DNA from: Catenaria anguillulae PL171
Taxonomy: Eukaryota; Blastocladiomycota; Blastocladiomycetes; Blastocladiales; Catenariaceae
Reading direction: 5' to 3'
Assembly (NCBI GenBank): GCA_002102555.1
Contig: MCFL01000003.1
Location: forward strand, 682,001 to 746,000
Length of the DNA: 64,000 nucleotides
Part shown: positions 21,714 to 33,924 of the stretch, one piece after another
Position numbering within the stretch: the stretch's first letter is position 1
Layout: each line of letters begins with the position of its first letter
The notes under the pieces: model-generated
Databases searched by the model: none
What the model saw: the letters and a program-made list of their open reading frames with translations, nothing else
Told to the model about the DNA's origin: nothing
Program-made: the position numbers and the translations under genes

Positions 21714-22899
21714 CCGTTCCATTTCATTCCGTTTTGATTCCTTTTTGTCTCTTTTCCTTCCGCTCCGTGTCATCGTGTTCTTGGATTATTTGTATACTAA
21801 CCATGATCGTCAACGTTGACATCCATTCCGCTTGTGTCTCGTGTAGTACTCAGGTCGTGCGTCGAGTTGGATCAAGCTGGCGGCAGCAGCGAGCCCAATC
21901 AGGATATTTGAACGAGCAGTAAGGTTTCAGAGCGGGTCCAGGGCCGGGCAAATCGGCAACATCGACATATGCTCAAATCGACCGTGTTTGTCAAGCTCTC
22001 CTGGTACGTACGCAATCTGAAGATTCATGTGTGTTGTCGAATGAGTGTTTTGTTTGTCAATGATGTGTGTTGTGGTTGTCTTCAGCGTCCACATGGTTCA
22101 TCATGAATCGTACAATGCAACTTGCTATTTTTTGTTGCTTTCTTCTCTTTCTGCATTCTGGTGGGTCCCAGTGGCAGCTCATGCGACCAAGTGCATGTAC
22201 ACACCGTGACATTCAAAAGAAAGTAAAGAGTACAGGAATGAGCTCAACAAGACAGATTGGGACCAAACGTTCAAAGCGATACGATGCAAGAGAATAAATG
22301 TACAACCAACTGAAAACATAAATACATACACCGCTTTCGACTCTGCTTGCTTGGCTCAACACTACGCTTGATGATCGCATGGACCTTGGCCCTTCAAGTC
22401 CATTGTGGCGGCGACGACGTACATTCACAAGACATTCTGCACCAGTTGATTCTCGGTTGAATCTTGTAAGGCATCGGGCAAGGCAAAGTGCGCGGACTCT
22501 GTCATGGTAGTCGATTTGCGATGTATGAGCTGCAGTCAGGCGAGCAGAAAAATAGTTGCAACCCAAGATGTCGCCAATGCGAGTGTAACTGTCTGTTGTT
22601 GTGACATCGGATTATGGAAGCGTGGCGTTGGTGAGTCCGAGAAAAGTAAACAAGAAGGGATGTCTGTAGTGTCGGCATGGGTAAAATGCGGGTCCATTGT
22701 GGGTGCGGATATTGGCAGTATTGGCTTGGCGGGTGAACGAGCGAGGAGGGCAGAGCATCGTTGGGCGAGCCGAGCCGAGTCGAGTCTGGTCAAGCGAAGT
22801 GGACGTGGAGATGGAGGTTTGGTGCGGACAAGCCCTGACAAGCCCAACATACAGGTGCGTGCGTATAGACGAGAGCGGTTCATCGGTCAGTGGTTGGTT

Positions 22900-23211
22900 T
22901 CAGACAGATGTGGGAATGCGGATCGCATAAAGCGACCACAGGAATAGGCCGTTGTACTGGAAAGTCTGGCGCTTGCTGAAGGCCTTGACAGCTGCAAGAA
23001 AATGATGTGACAAGGCGTCCCACTTGCGCTTTCGCTTTCCTTTCGTCCCAAACCTGTTGAGCCACTTTGCGATGATGGCGCCGACAGGCTCCGTGTCATC
23101 GCTCAAAACTGTGGTGTCTCCCTCCTTGATGTTATTGGACGCCTTGATGTGGCTCGAGCTCTTATCCGCCATCAAGACGTTGACAACAACAAAAAAAGAG
23201 TCGTCTCCCAT
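22900..23211 (-). CDS. Weak hypothetical ORF, 103 aa
   Basis: Not recognised. Starts at an ATG and has a plausible composition: a hydrophobic start (SFFVVVNVLMA), a charged middle, a basic KGKRKRKWD cluster and an aromatic end (YNGLFLWSLYAIR). No intron or promoter signal supports it. It may be a small gene, a terminal exon or chance. Confidence 0.22.
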   Translation of the reverse strand: MGDDSFFVVVNVLMADKSSSHIKASNNIKEGDTTVLSDDTEPVGAIIAKWLNRFGTKGKRKRKWDALSHHFLAAVKAFSKRQTFQYNGLFLWSLYAIRIPTSV

Positions 23212-23419
23212 GCTTTGATCTTGAAACGCGTGCGGAATGGGAAAACAACTGTGCTTGTGTGCTTGAGGAGGAAGTGCTGGCCTGAGTACTGGCGGTGCGC
23301 GTGGCTGCGAATGGCGAGCAGGATCAGGGCGGCGATAAAGGTTGTCGCCTGTTCTGACTTGTCTTCCTAGGACGAGATGGAGAAACCAAAGGTGAATTCA
23401 TAGATTGTAGAGTCAGATA

Positions 23420-23465
23420 TGGTGCCGGTCGTTCAAAACGCGCAGGTGAGGGTGCGAGAGGATCA
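23420..23465 (+). repeat. left terminal inverted repeat
   Basis: First 30 bases match the inverted right end exactly; about three quarters of the next 16 match. Confidence 0.9.
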
Positions 23466-23912
23466 GCGAGGAGAGGACGCGAAATGATCACGTGAACGAC
23501 TCTTGCCAAAGGCATTTCCCAGCCAAAATGCAGATTTTCAAATCCTTTCACAGCCTCCAAAACAAAGTGAATTGGCCTGGGCCTTCTAGAACATGTTCAG
23601 CCCACCTGGGCGCACAAAGTTACCACTTCTGGTGGCGGTCCGACGGCTAGGACGTGAGAAATTCGAGGGTAAAGTTCCTGGGCTTAGGGGCTGGATTTCT
23701 CCCGATTTTCCTTATCAATTGAGGCTTTTCTTACCGTCAGCTGATGCGCAAAGCGCGGCTTTTATGATATTTGGTCATGTGAGGTCGGTAGATGCCGCCG
23801 GTGCGAGCCGGGAGCTTAAAAAGCGTTGGCGTTGGCGGGTGGTGAGCGCGGCATCGGTGCTCTCTCTTTCGCACTCCCCACCGTTCCATGTACTCTGCCC
23901 AATCGAGACACA

Positions 23913-26900
23913 ATGCCGAAAGCAAGCAAACGTCAACAGCAGGTCAAAATGCAGCAGGCCATGCTCAGGGCTGGACTGGTCAACTCAGGCACTCAGTACG
24001 GCAACGAGGACGGCAAGGAGTACGATTTGCGCGCCCTGGCCCGCGTCATGGTCAACGCAAGCACCCAGGCCGGCAACGAGGACGGCAAGGAGTACGACTT
24101 GCGAGCTCTTGCCGGCGTTGCCCGCAGGCCGAGGCGCCCCAAAGCCAGTCAGCCCCTACCCGCAAAGATCCTTCTGCGCAAGCGCCCATTGACCTTGGCG
24201 ATCGAGTCGGATGATGAGTTGGACGCCGCCACTGCTCCCGATCCTCTCGGTGACCCTGGCCCGGCGAAGCGGCGTCGTCCAGATCAAGAGAAGACCCGTG
24301 ACGAGAACTCGATGGTACGTACATACTCGTGCAAGACCCTCCATGCCTTGCCGTGAGCGTGTTTAACTTGGTTCATTCTCCAGCCCGCCGCCATTCACAG
24401 TCGTGCTGGCATCCCCGCTTCTACTCGCAAGCGCGCGCTTCCCCAAACCGCTTCACAAGCATTGTCAAGTCTCTTGTTCAACCCACAAGCCAACATGCAG
24501 GCCGCGGGCTCTCAACATCCGGCCAACCCCAAAGTCAGCCCGCTCCCACCTCAGGCAACTGCAATCCACCCTCCAGACCTCAGTACTCCTCCGCCCATTC
24601 CCTCGCCGCAACAAGCCCCTTCACCCCGTCTCTCCGCCGATTCCAACCCCAAGCCCACGTCCAAACCGAAATCGACGTCCGCCGCCTCACAGCCCACGCT
24701 CTCCACCTGCAATTGTTCCACAAGACAGCCGGCCCGCTCTGAGACCTGTGCATGGTGTAAAGGCTCCGGCCGTATCCCAAACACAAGTCGCGTCACGGAA
24801 TCGGAAAAGGCCGAGCTGCTCAAGGTCGCCGCCGCCGTCCGGCCATACATGCCCACGAGTCCCAAGGCCGCGAAGAAAATCAAGACCACCGAGGTCATGC
24901 GCGCGGTTGCCGTTCACCTTTACATCCAGTTTCGCTTGCGCGGTCACGGTAAAGACTGGTCCCGCCATCAAGCCTCTGCGGATGCGTACTTCACTCCGCG
25001 CCGGGCTGGCCGCATCAAGAAGGAATACGCCTCGTTCCTCGCAACCGGAAAACCGATCAAGTTCAAGAGTGGTGGCGACCGCTCAAAGCAATCTTGGCTG
25101 CTTACCCAAGAGGACAACTTGCAGAAAATGCGAGATTGGCTGGAGTCCCAACCGCGCGGCAAAGTGACGGCGGCCGCTTTTGCGTCATGGGTGACGTCCG
25201 ACATTCTCAAACCTTTGGCCGACGCCGAGTCCGCGACTGCAGCCGGCGCGAGTCCGAAGCGCAACTGGGCCATTCTCACCGAGCGGTTGGCGAAGCGGTA
25301 CCTGCGCCTACTCGGATGGGTCTACGCTAAGGACGCGAAAGGCGCGTACACGGACGGCAAGTGTCGAGACGACGTGCTCGCTGAGCGCGAGTCCTTCATT
25401 GCCGCCATGGATGCGTTGACGCCACGGATGCGCACCACCGTGGAAGAGCTTGTACATCAGGATGCGCTTCAAGAGGCGCTCGCGGTTTCAGGGACGTCTG
25501 TCGTCGAAAAGAAGGGCGGGCAGCGCGAGACTTGCGGGAAGGATTGCGAATCGTGCGGTGCCGATGGCGAGCGCAAGCACGTCCTGGTTTCGCGCATTCA
25601 CGACCCAGACCTTGGCGACGAGGAGCGACTCGTCGTTCCCGTGTACCATGACGAGTCCACCTTTATGGCCAACGACTGCCAGACCGTCTACTGGAAGCCG
25701 AGGTGGACTCACCCGCTCAAGAAAAAGAGTCGCGGCCGTGGAATCATGGTCTCGTCGTTTGTGTGTGAATGCCATGGCGAGCTGACCGTCGTGGTTCCGA
25801 TCGATGCGCGCCCGCCTGCACGCGCGACCCGTCGACGTGATTCGGTCCTCGAGCTGGATGGCGAGGAGGAGGATTATGGGGATGAGGACGAGAGCGACCA
25901 GAGTGACGATGAGGACGAGGAAGATGAGGACGAAGGCGGTGAGCAGACGGGTGGCGATTCCGCGGGTGCGCAGACGAATCCAGCAACAATCAATGGTGCT
26001 CGTGTACTCTTCGAGTATGGCGCTCGTGCTCAAGGGTATTGGACAGGCACCGACCTTTACCATCAAGTCGTGGACCGACTTATCCCCGTTTTCAATGCCA
26101 TGCACGGCGACGGGCCAAACGGGCGTCCTTGTCAAGGTCTCTTTGTTTTCGACAATGCGACGGGGCACAAGATCTTTGCGCCGGATGCGCTTGTTGCCAA
26201 GAAGCTCCCTGGTAAGGATGGTGGCCAGAACGCGCCCCTTATGCGTGCAACCACATTTGTCGCAGCCGACGGCACAACTCGAGTCCAGTCGATGCAAAAC
26301 GATCTGGGCGAACCGAAGGGGTTGAAGAGCATTTTGATTGATCGTGATTTGTGGCCGAAAAGGGGTCCAAAGCGGGGACCTGATGGCAAGCCGGTTCCTG
26401 TGCAGTGCAAGCAGTGCAAGTCCAAGATGCTTGACGACCCTGGACGCTCGTCGCGTACCGACTGTTGTGCATTGCGTATGGTTGAGTGTTTACCGGATTT
26501 TGTCGCGCAAAAGTGTTTGATTGCCGAGGCGCTGGAGGAAGCAGGGCATTTGGTGTTGTTTTTGCCCAAGTTTCACCCGGAACTTAACCGTGCGTTACCT
26601 GCCTGACAGTCTGCTTGCTGTAACCCACACTCACGAGCCATGGTTTACTCTTTCTCAGCAATCGAGCGTGTCTGGTCGTTCGCCAAGCAATACGCGCGGG
26701 AAAACTGTGGCTTCAGCTTTGACGCTCTTCGTCGACTTGTTCCTCAAGCATTGGACAGCGTCAAGCTGTGCACCATTCGACGCTTTTTCCGGAAATCGGC
26801 ACGCTTTCTTTCTCTTTACAAATTACTGACTAACGGCAGTCCCATGCTTGTTGAGTATTTAGCAGACGAGAAGTCCTTCAAGTCGCATCGCCGTGTCGGC

Positions 26901-27011
26901 CAAAATGACTTGCACGACCTGATTGCCAAGTTGGAAGCCAGTCCCTCGCTCGGTGAAAAGGCCAAGGTGATGCTCAAGGAGATGAAGGCGTGTCAAGAGC
27001 GTGACGAGTAG
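23913..27011 (+). CDS. DDE transposase, 986 aa, three exons
   Basis: Exons 23913-24314, 24384-26589 and 26659-27011, with two 69-nt introns (GTACGT..CTCCAG and GTGCGT..TCTCAG), join without stops to 987 codons. The catalytic core carries VPVYHDEST (first Asp ~556), GLFVFDNATGH (second Asp ~723), and HPELN-PIERVW with the Glu (~871) placed by the second splice. This is the layout of fungal DDE_3-like transposases, but the second spacing is ~148 residues instead of 34-38. An acidic run (EEEDYGDEDESDQSDDEDEE) lies between the first two Asp residues. The N-terminus has a tandem duplication of GNEDGKEYDLRALA (~29-69). A Cys cluster (CNCSTRQP..CAWCKGSG) may bind metal. Expected to act in the nucleus on the element's own TIRs. 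Confidence 0.9.
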
Positions 27012-27262
27012 AAAATTTTCTTTCCTCTGTGGTGCGTGCTAACGAATCCTGCTCGTTTCTTTGCTCATCCGTCGTGTCATGTTGACCGATTCCAATTCAG
27101 TTTTGGCCGCCCCGCACGTGTTTCTCAGAAATCACACGGCGAGTGGTAACTTTATTCATTCAATACAATCAATTTTATTGCTCGGAGTTATTTAGACTGT
27201 GAGCAAATTTTTGGGGAGTTGAAAGGTTTGAAAGGTCCGGTCGTTCATCCCATTGATCTGTC

Positions 27263-27308
27263 GCTCCTCCTCGCGCCTTCACCTGCGCGTTTTGAACGAC
27301 CGGCACCA
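27263..27308 (-). repeat. right terminal inverted repeat
   Basis: Reverse complement of the left end; the outer 30 bases are identical, and the element ends CCGGCACCA followed by TA. Confidence 0.9.
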
Positions 27309-27713
27309 TACCACCTCGTGGCCCGTCATGAGCGGTCGAGTCGTGGCATGTCGCGGCCAGTCTGAACGCAGAACGTGTGGAACCTTGAGCCGAGGGGAAA
27401 CCCGGAGCGCCGTGGCATTTGACGTGGTAGACATCGCAGAGCAAAGCATTTGCTGGAACTGGTCTTCCTCTTCAGTTGCAGGCGGCGGTCGACGTGTCGT
27501 GGCGAATGGGCCATTGAGTCACGTGCACGAATGAAAGGCACCTGCGATCCGTCATCACTCATCACAACGCCACGACCACGGCCGCCAACGACAGACAGCA
27601 GGTATCAATATCACGACGCCAACGCTGCCGCCTTGATCTCGGCCCATGATTTCTTCAGCTCAAAGTGCCGCCGTACCTGATCGTCAGCAGTTCCATTGGA
27701 AAAGCAAATCGCA
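27309..27713. other. intergenic, SEC24 upstream region
   Basis: About 400 bp between the transposon end and the SEC24 ATG. No gene. The transposon lies close enough that it could have disturbed the SEC24 promoter. Confidence 0.4.
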
Positions 27714-30700
27714 ATGCATAACGGCTTCATTCCGGGCGTGCCCTCCATGCCGCCCGCGGGCGTCACGTCCCACATTCAACACCAGCAGCACCAGGCCCAG
27801 ATGCACCTGCCCACCGCCTCTGCCTCTGGCGGCAACCAGGCACAGCAGCCGCAGCAGCCACCCCGGTACCCGCAGCCCTCGTCCGGATCCGGATCGCCTC
27901 AATCCTTGGGTTCGTTCTTCACCGTCAAGTCATCGCAAGCCCATTGCAGCGACTGATCTCATCTCATCGCATATCTCATCCCATCGCATACCAAACAAAA
28001 ACAGGAGGATACCAGCAGCCGCAACAGGGCTACTCTGTCCCGCCACCGCCCGCCGCTGGTATGGGCTACCAGCAGCCAATGCAGCCCCAGGGCTACCAAG
28101 GCTACCAGCAACCGCCCCCACCTGGCGGCCAACAACAACCCCAAGGCCCGCCGCCGCAGGGTTACCCGGGTTACCCGCAACAACAGTCCTCGCCACCAAC
28201 GCAGACCCAACCGCCCACCTACCCTGTTGGCAATCCGGCTGTCGCTGCCGTTGCACGTGGCTACACGTCATCGCCCGCGCCACCTCCTGGCGGTCCTCCC
28301 ATCCCAACCGGCACCCCCATCGGCGCACGCGTCCCGCTGCCCGGATCGCCTGCGCCGCCCACGGGCACAAACTCTCCCGCTCCGCCCAATGGCACATCTG
28401 CGTCACCCGCGCCTGGCCAGCAACCCGCCGCGCGCCGTCGCTTGTACCCAGAGCAAGCCGCGCAGGCGTACACGCAGCCGTTGGCGCCACCTGCCCAGGA
28501 TGGTGGGTACACACCGGCAGCGGTTCCTTCGTATGGAGCACCTCAACAGCAACAAGCACAGCAGCAGCAGCAGCAGTATCAACAACAACAACTGCAGCAG
28601 CCGCAACAACAAAATCTTCAAGTTCCGCAGGGCACCCCGTCTTTCAGCGCACAACCCTCGCAAGCCAGCATGGCCTCGTTTGACAACCAGCTGCCGCAAC
28701 CCAACACGCCCATGCCGCTGTACCCAAAAGCAACTTACGGCTCGACCATGTCAATGGTTGGCTCTGTCGAGGGCATTGCGCAATCGTTTTCGCATTTGGG
28801 CATGAACCAGCCCATCATGCAACCGACCACGTCGCAAGCCATTTCGCTCGTCGGCATGCCGCCTTGCCCGCACGAGGTGCACAACCCGCCGCCGCCGATC
28901 CGCCTGTCGCCGCAAGCCGCGTGCACAATGTCGCCCTACTCCAACTGCTCGCCCACGTTCCAAAGGTGCACCATGAATGTGATTCCGCAAACGGCCGCGC
29001 TCCTCGCCAAATCGCGCGTGCCCCTGGCACTTTACTTGGCGCCGTACCGTGACCCGGAACCGGGCGAGCCCGAGATCCCAGTTATCAACACGTCCACGAT
29101 TGTGCGCTGCCGGCGTTGCCGCACCTACATCAACCCATACGTGCAGTTCCTTGACCGTGGACAGCGCTGGAAATGCAACATGTGCTACTTCCCGAACGAC
29201 GTGCCCGATGCATTTGACTTTGATGCCGCGTCGCAAAGCTACATTGACCGGTGGCAACGGCCCGAGCTCAACCACGCCGTGGTCGAGTTCATTGCCCCGA
29301 CAGAGTACATGTTGCGCCCGCCCCAGCCGCCCGTGTTCCTGTTTGTGATTGACGTGAGCTACGCGGCCGTGCAAACGGGTATGGTGCACACGGTGGTGCA
29401 AGTGATCAAGGACTCGCTCGACACGTTGCCCAATGCAGACAAGCGCACGCGTGTCGGCTTGATTACTGTGGATTCCAGCTTGCACTTTTACGCGCTGTCG
29501 GCCACCAACCCGGAGCCACAAATGCTTGTCGTGTCGGATCTCGAGGAGGTGTTTTTGCCGTTGCCCGACGACTTGCTCGTCAATTTGTCCGAGTGCAAGG
29601 AAGCACTCCTCACGCTGCTGGACCGGCTCCCGGGGTTGCACCAGTCGACCCAAGATCCGAGCAACGCTTTGGGTGCCGCCCTGGACGCTGCCCAACAACT
29701 CGTGTCGCCCTACGGCGGCAAAATCGTCGTGTGCCAATCGACCATTCCCAATGTGCAAAAGGGCGCGCTCAAGCCGCGTGACGAAAAGCCCGGCAAGCTC
29801 GACTCGGCCGTGCTGCAGTCTGCCAACCCATTCTACAAGACGTATGCAGTCGACTGCTCGCGCGCGCACGTGTCGGTCGACATGTTTTTGTTCCCGCAAG
29901 GCAACGTGGACGTGGCCACGCTGGCGGCGGCGCCGCGCTTCACCGGCGGTAACGTGTACATGTACCCAGGGTTTCACGCGAGCCGCGCACCCGATGTCGA
30001 CAAGGTGCGCAACGAGCTGGCGCATGTGCTGTCGCGGCCGCTTGCCCTCGAGACCGTGTTGCGCGTGCGTGCCAGCAAAGGTCTACGCATGTCGGCGTAC
30101 CACGGCAACTTTTTCGTACGGTCGACCGATTTGTTGGCGCTGCCCAATGTCAACCCAGACAACACGTATGCAGTCGAGGTGGCCATTGACGAAAACATTC
30201 AGTCGTCGGTGGCGTGCTTTCAAACGGCGTTGCTGCACACGACCGCGTTTGGCGAGCGCCGCATTCGCGTGATCACCATGGCGTTGCCCGTGACGAGCGA
30301 GCTGCGTGACGTGATGCACTCCGTGGATACGGGCGCAGTCATCAATGTGTTGGCGCGCAAGGCCATTGAGCGTGTGTTGGAGGCCAAGTTTGAGGACGCG
30401 CGAGATGCCATTATTAACAAGATTGTCGACGTATTGGGCACGTACAAGACGACGCTCGGCGCAAACGCGCATGCAGCCGCGGCGCAGTTGATGGCGCCTG
30501 AAAACCTCAAGCTGTTGCCGTTGCTTGCCCTTGGGCTGAGCAAGCATCCGGCGCTCAGGTGCCACGCGGGCATTCCTGCGGATCTACGCGCCTACTACAT
30601 GGAGTATTTGCGCGTGGCTACTGTCGAGGGCACACTCTTGGGTGCGCACCCGACCTTCTACCCATTGCACCGCATCCTCACTGAGGCGCCCGATGTCGGG

Positions 30701-31138
30701 ACCGTGGTCGATGGCGCCGTGCTCATGCCGCCGTACCCGCTGCCCATCACGTCGGAACGCCTCGAGCGCAACGGCATGTACCTCATGTACGACGGCGTCG
30801 GCATGTACCTCTGGGTGAGCCGCGCGTGCGACCCGGCCTTGATTCAGTGTGTGCTTGGCGCTAGCTCGTACGAGGCGTTGCAGGCCGGAGCACTCGTGTT
30901 GCCGTCCACGGGACACGTGTACAATGAGCGCGTGGCCAACATTGTCGGCAAGTTGAGGCAGAGGGCCACCAAGATTTCCAGTTTGTATCCGACCTTGTTT
31001 TTGGTCAAGGAAGATGGCGACCCTGGCTTGCGCATGTGGAGTTTGGGCTTGTTGGTCGAGGATAGGCACGAGTATGGCATGAGTTACCCTCAGCTGTTAA
31101 CTACGTTGAGGGAAAAGGTATCGGCTTTCTCTGGGTAA
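27714..31138 (+). CDS. SEC24: SEC24, COPII coat cargo adaptor
   Basis: Cargo-selecting subunit of the Sec23/Sec24 inner COPII coat at ER exit sites. Exon 1 is 27714-27909. A 95-nt phase-1 intron (27910-28004, GTTCGT..AACAG) joins it to exon 2 (28005-31138), giving 1,109 aa. The N-terminal ~320 residues are Pro/Gln/Gly/Tyr-rich (GYQQP-type repeats and a polyQ tract at ~244-268), as in many Sec24 proteins. The zinc-finger CRRCRTYINPYVQF..CNMC lies at ~433-458, followed by the vWA-like trunk (PPVFLFVIDVSYAAVQTGM), beta-sandwich, helical domain and C-terminal gelsolin fold ending VSAFSG. The frame is fully open over 3.1 kb. The start is the first ATG; an upstream in-frame extension has no ATG. 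Confidence 0.96.
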
Positions 31139-31180
31139 TGTGTGTGTCTGTTTGTGTGTGTGTGTGTGTGTATGTGTGTG
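31139..31180 (+). repeat. (TG)n microsatellite
   Basis: Imperfect run of TG units starting at the SEC24 stop codon, so it forms the start of its 3'UTR. Confidence 0.85.
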
Positions 31181-31571
31181 GGTGCTCGCCGCATTTGTGA
31201 TTTTGTGTTTTGCCTCATTTTGTTTGTTGTTCTCTCATTTGTCCTCTCATTCATATCGGTGCACTGCACTACAGTGGTGCTTAGCGTTGGTTGATGAGTT
31301 TCCGTTCTTTCATTTCTTTGTGCTTCCTCTTGTTTTTGCCGTACCCACCGCCGCCGCAATCTTTGCAATTCTTTCATGTTATTTCCACGTTTTTTTTTTT
31401 ACATACGCTCGCTAAGGTATTGTGCATTTCAAGGTTCATGAACGGTTGCTGCAGAACAAAAAGACCAAAGTGAGGTGGGTGGGTAACGGGATTTGGATAC
31501 AGCCAGCCAAACAACAACACAAAAAGAAGGCGGGAAAGTGCATGGTGCAGACAGAGATGTGAATCATAAGT
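31139..31571. other. convergent intergenic, SEC24/TBC1D13 3' ends
   Basis: About 430 bp, T-rich on the plus strand, starting with a TG repeat. No gene is seen; both flanking transcripts probably terminate here. Confidence 0.4.
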
Positions 31572-33924
31572 CTAACTGAGAGAAGTCGTGCTGGAAGCCG
31601 CGGCCTCATTTGCTGCCACTGCTGTTGTCGGAGCTGTTGTCTTGACAATCCGGGCAACAGGTTCAGGCGACGTGGACCGCAGGTTCTTGAGTTTGCCCCA
31701 AACCATCCCGCCCATGGCGCTGAAACTCGCAGACTGTCTGTGCATAAGCCGTCTCGCGGCGGTCGTTCCGCTCGAGTCCTCTGCTTGCTGTTGCGGTTGC
31801 TGCTCGCTACCCGTTGGTGCAGCTGCAGCCGACCCCACAACTGGCCCGCCAGTGTCGCCGCCGCCGCCACCGCCAATGCTCCACGACCATACGCCCAAGC
31901 TGCGTGACCGGCCATGTCCGAGCGACTCAACGGATGGCTTTCTATCCAACCCTGCACGCTTCATGGCCGCGGCCACCCATGCATTCACGGCCCCACCTGG
32001 TCCTGTACCCTCCTCCTCGCCCGCCTCGTCATTTGCCTTGGGCGGCTCGGGATCGCCAATCAGCACCAAATGATACGTCTCTCGGAGCAAATAATCCAGC
32101 TCGGCCGCCGGTGGTTGCTGCAAGAGAAGCAATCCCTCGTCAAATGCCAGCTTGACGAGCGGCTGCCGCTGATGCAATACCATGGCTGCCATGAAATCGG
32201 GCAAAAACTGTCCGTGACGTGTCGGGTGCACGGAATCGTCCTCGGTTGCCGATGAAAACGTGGTCCACGCGCCGGCGTCAATGAGGAGCGAGGCAGTCAC
32301 TGGGTCACTATTTGTGCGTTGGATGGACTGTGGCGGTGTCGGCATGGACAAAGTCGTGGGCGAGGTTGGGTTGATGGCGCGTCGAAGGTCGGCCGCTTCG
32401 TTGCGCCCACGGTTACGTGCCGCGACGCGGTCGGCAAACACGCTGTCCCAGAGGCGCAAAAGGTCGGGGATGTGGAATTCTTGCGCGCACAGGCAAGTGA
32501 ACCAGCGGAATGAAAAGAAGGCGGGCTCGAGGCCTTTGGAGGACTGTAAAAGGAGGGTGTCACTTTGAGATCATGTGTGCCGTGCCGCCAGATGGGAAGA
32601 TGAATGAACGCAAGTACCAGGCTGCGCGAGAGTTCTGGGTCGAGGTGGTTGAGCCGAGTTGCGAGCATGTTCATGGCCGAGTTGATGCCTGTTGCATCGC
32701 CGTCCATCGAGTCGATAAAGAAATCCTGTGTACCGAAACCTCGCTCGCGTTAGATTGGCTTCAAGGGGACGATGGTTACAAACAGGCGAACCCGATAATC
32801 GGTCATGATTTCGTGAAAGACAAAGAACGAGTCTGCTTCGGCGTTGGCTGCGTAACACGGCGACAAAACGTGGTTAGAGCGCACGTGTGCTGCTCAAGAA
32901 GCAACACCTGAGGAAACGGCATACCTTTGCCGTCGAAGTCATCATCACTGGCAAAGAGGTAAAACAATGGGAAGCATACGTGATTCATGCCCTGTATCGA
33001 GATGTCAGCGAAACACCCAGTTTGTAAAATCGAAACAAAGAAAGATCCGCACAACGAACCTGAATGTATCCAATGCCCGGATTCAACTTGGCAAACACAT
33101 ACAGAATCCGCTCGACCGCGAGAAAGTTTTTGTCAAACGCCTCGTTGGACTGGAAGAAGACTCGTCGTGGCGGTAATGGGTTGTTTGGCAGCTCAAAGAC
33201 CTGGTCATGAAAGAATGCCCTGATGAAAAGCAGTCGTTGCCAGGTGTGTGAGTGTAACGAGCTCGATTTCCACGGCCAAAGACTCAAAGCGAATACATGG
33301 AAGGCATGGTGCGCCGGACATCCTTGTCGATGGTATCGAGCAAATCACGATCGAGCTGGGATGCATGGCCAGTAGACGACGGTGGCGGGTGAGGTGACGT
33401 CGCTGAGAGCGGGTCCTATCGAGAACAAGAAAATGATATGAGAACCACGAGTCTCACCCTTCCCATCGCCATACGCACAATGACCTCAGTCGGGCTCGCT
33501 TGCTTGGGCGAATTGGCGAGTGACGGCGGTGCGCTTGACGGGCCAACTGAACAGAAATCGCGGACAAAGCCTTGGTAGATTTGACGCTTTGCCGCGAGGA
33601 TAGTGGGCCACTTGGATGTATCACTCGGCAGGTAGTTTAGCAGGAGCTAGATGAGAATCGGGTGGTCAGCATTCACCCATCATCAGCCCCTTTGCATCCG
33701 CATGCCACGAACCTTCCAGCATCGTTGACGGATTCCCTTTGCTTCCGGAATTCCACGAAAGCAAAGCCGCCGAAGGCGCTCGAAATCAACAACGCCAGAC
33801 TTGGCACTGAGAACATGTTCAAAGAGCGCAACGCTGGATAGGAAGAACAGTGGTGAGGCCCAGGGCGATCTTTGCCTGTCATGAGCGGAGGAGCGGGCAC
33901 ATACCGCTCACGGTAGGTGGCCAT
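31572..33924 (-). CDS. TBC1D13: TBC1D13-like Rab GTPase-activating protein, nine exons
   Basis: Rab-GAP; human TBC1D13 acts on Rab35. Nine exons are needed. Exon 1 is only 20 nt (33924-33905, MATYRER), exon 2 is 33833-33713, and the last exon runs to the stop at 31572. The introns are short GT..AG. Features in order: FRGIPEAKGIRQRCWK-LLLNYLPSDTSKWPTIL; the arginine-finger region DTIDKDVRRTMPSM; VERILYVFAKLNPGIGYIQ-GMNHV with the catalytic glutamine; ADSFFVFHEIMTDY; PAFFSFRWFTCLCAQEFHIPDLLRLWDSVF. Both catalytic fingers are present, so it should be active. After the LWDSVF block the protein has a ~60-residue insertion before the last TBC helices. A ~130-residue Ser/Gly/Ala-rich tail follows that the ~400-aa human protein lacks. 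Every exon junction restores the family order, so the model is strong. Confidence 0.88.

Larger units (their letters stand above)
20126..23419. other. 3.3-kb gene-poor region
   Basis: Between UTP15 and the transposon. It holds a degenerate tandem repeat (20.69-21.32 kb), a dispersed repeat (21.39-21.54 kb), an ATC microsatellite and one weak 103-codon ORF. No recognisable protein domain or RNA gene. Confidence 0.45.
23420..27308 (+). mobile_element. TIR DNA transposon, IS630/Tc1/mariner-like, apparently complete
   Basis: 3,889 bp bounded by terminal inverted repeats whose first 30 bases are identical (starting TGGTGCCGGTCGTTCAAAA), continuing with lower identity to ~46 bp. Each end is flanked directly by TA (23418-23419 and 27309-27310), the target duplication expected of the Tc1/mariner superfamily. 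A subterminal TGAACGAC sits inverted to the GTCGTTCA inside the TIR at both ends (23493-23500; complement at 27240-27247), giving a symmetrical arrangement of candidate transposase-binding sites. The only gene is an open three-exon transposase on the plus strand. Near-perfect ends plus an open gene suggest recent activity. Confidence 0.88.
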
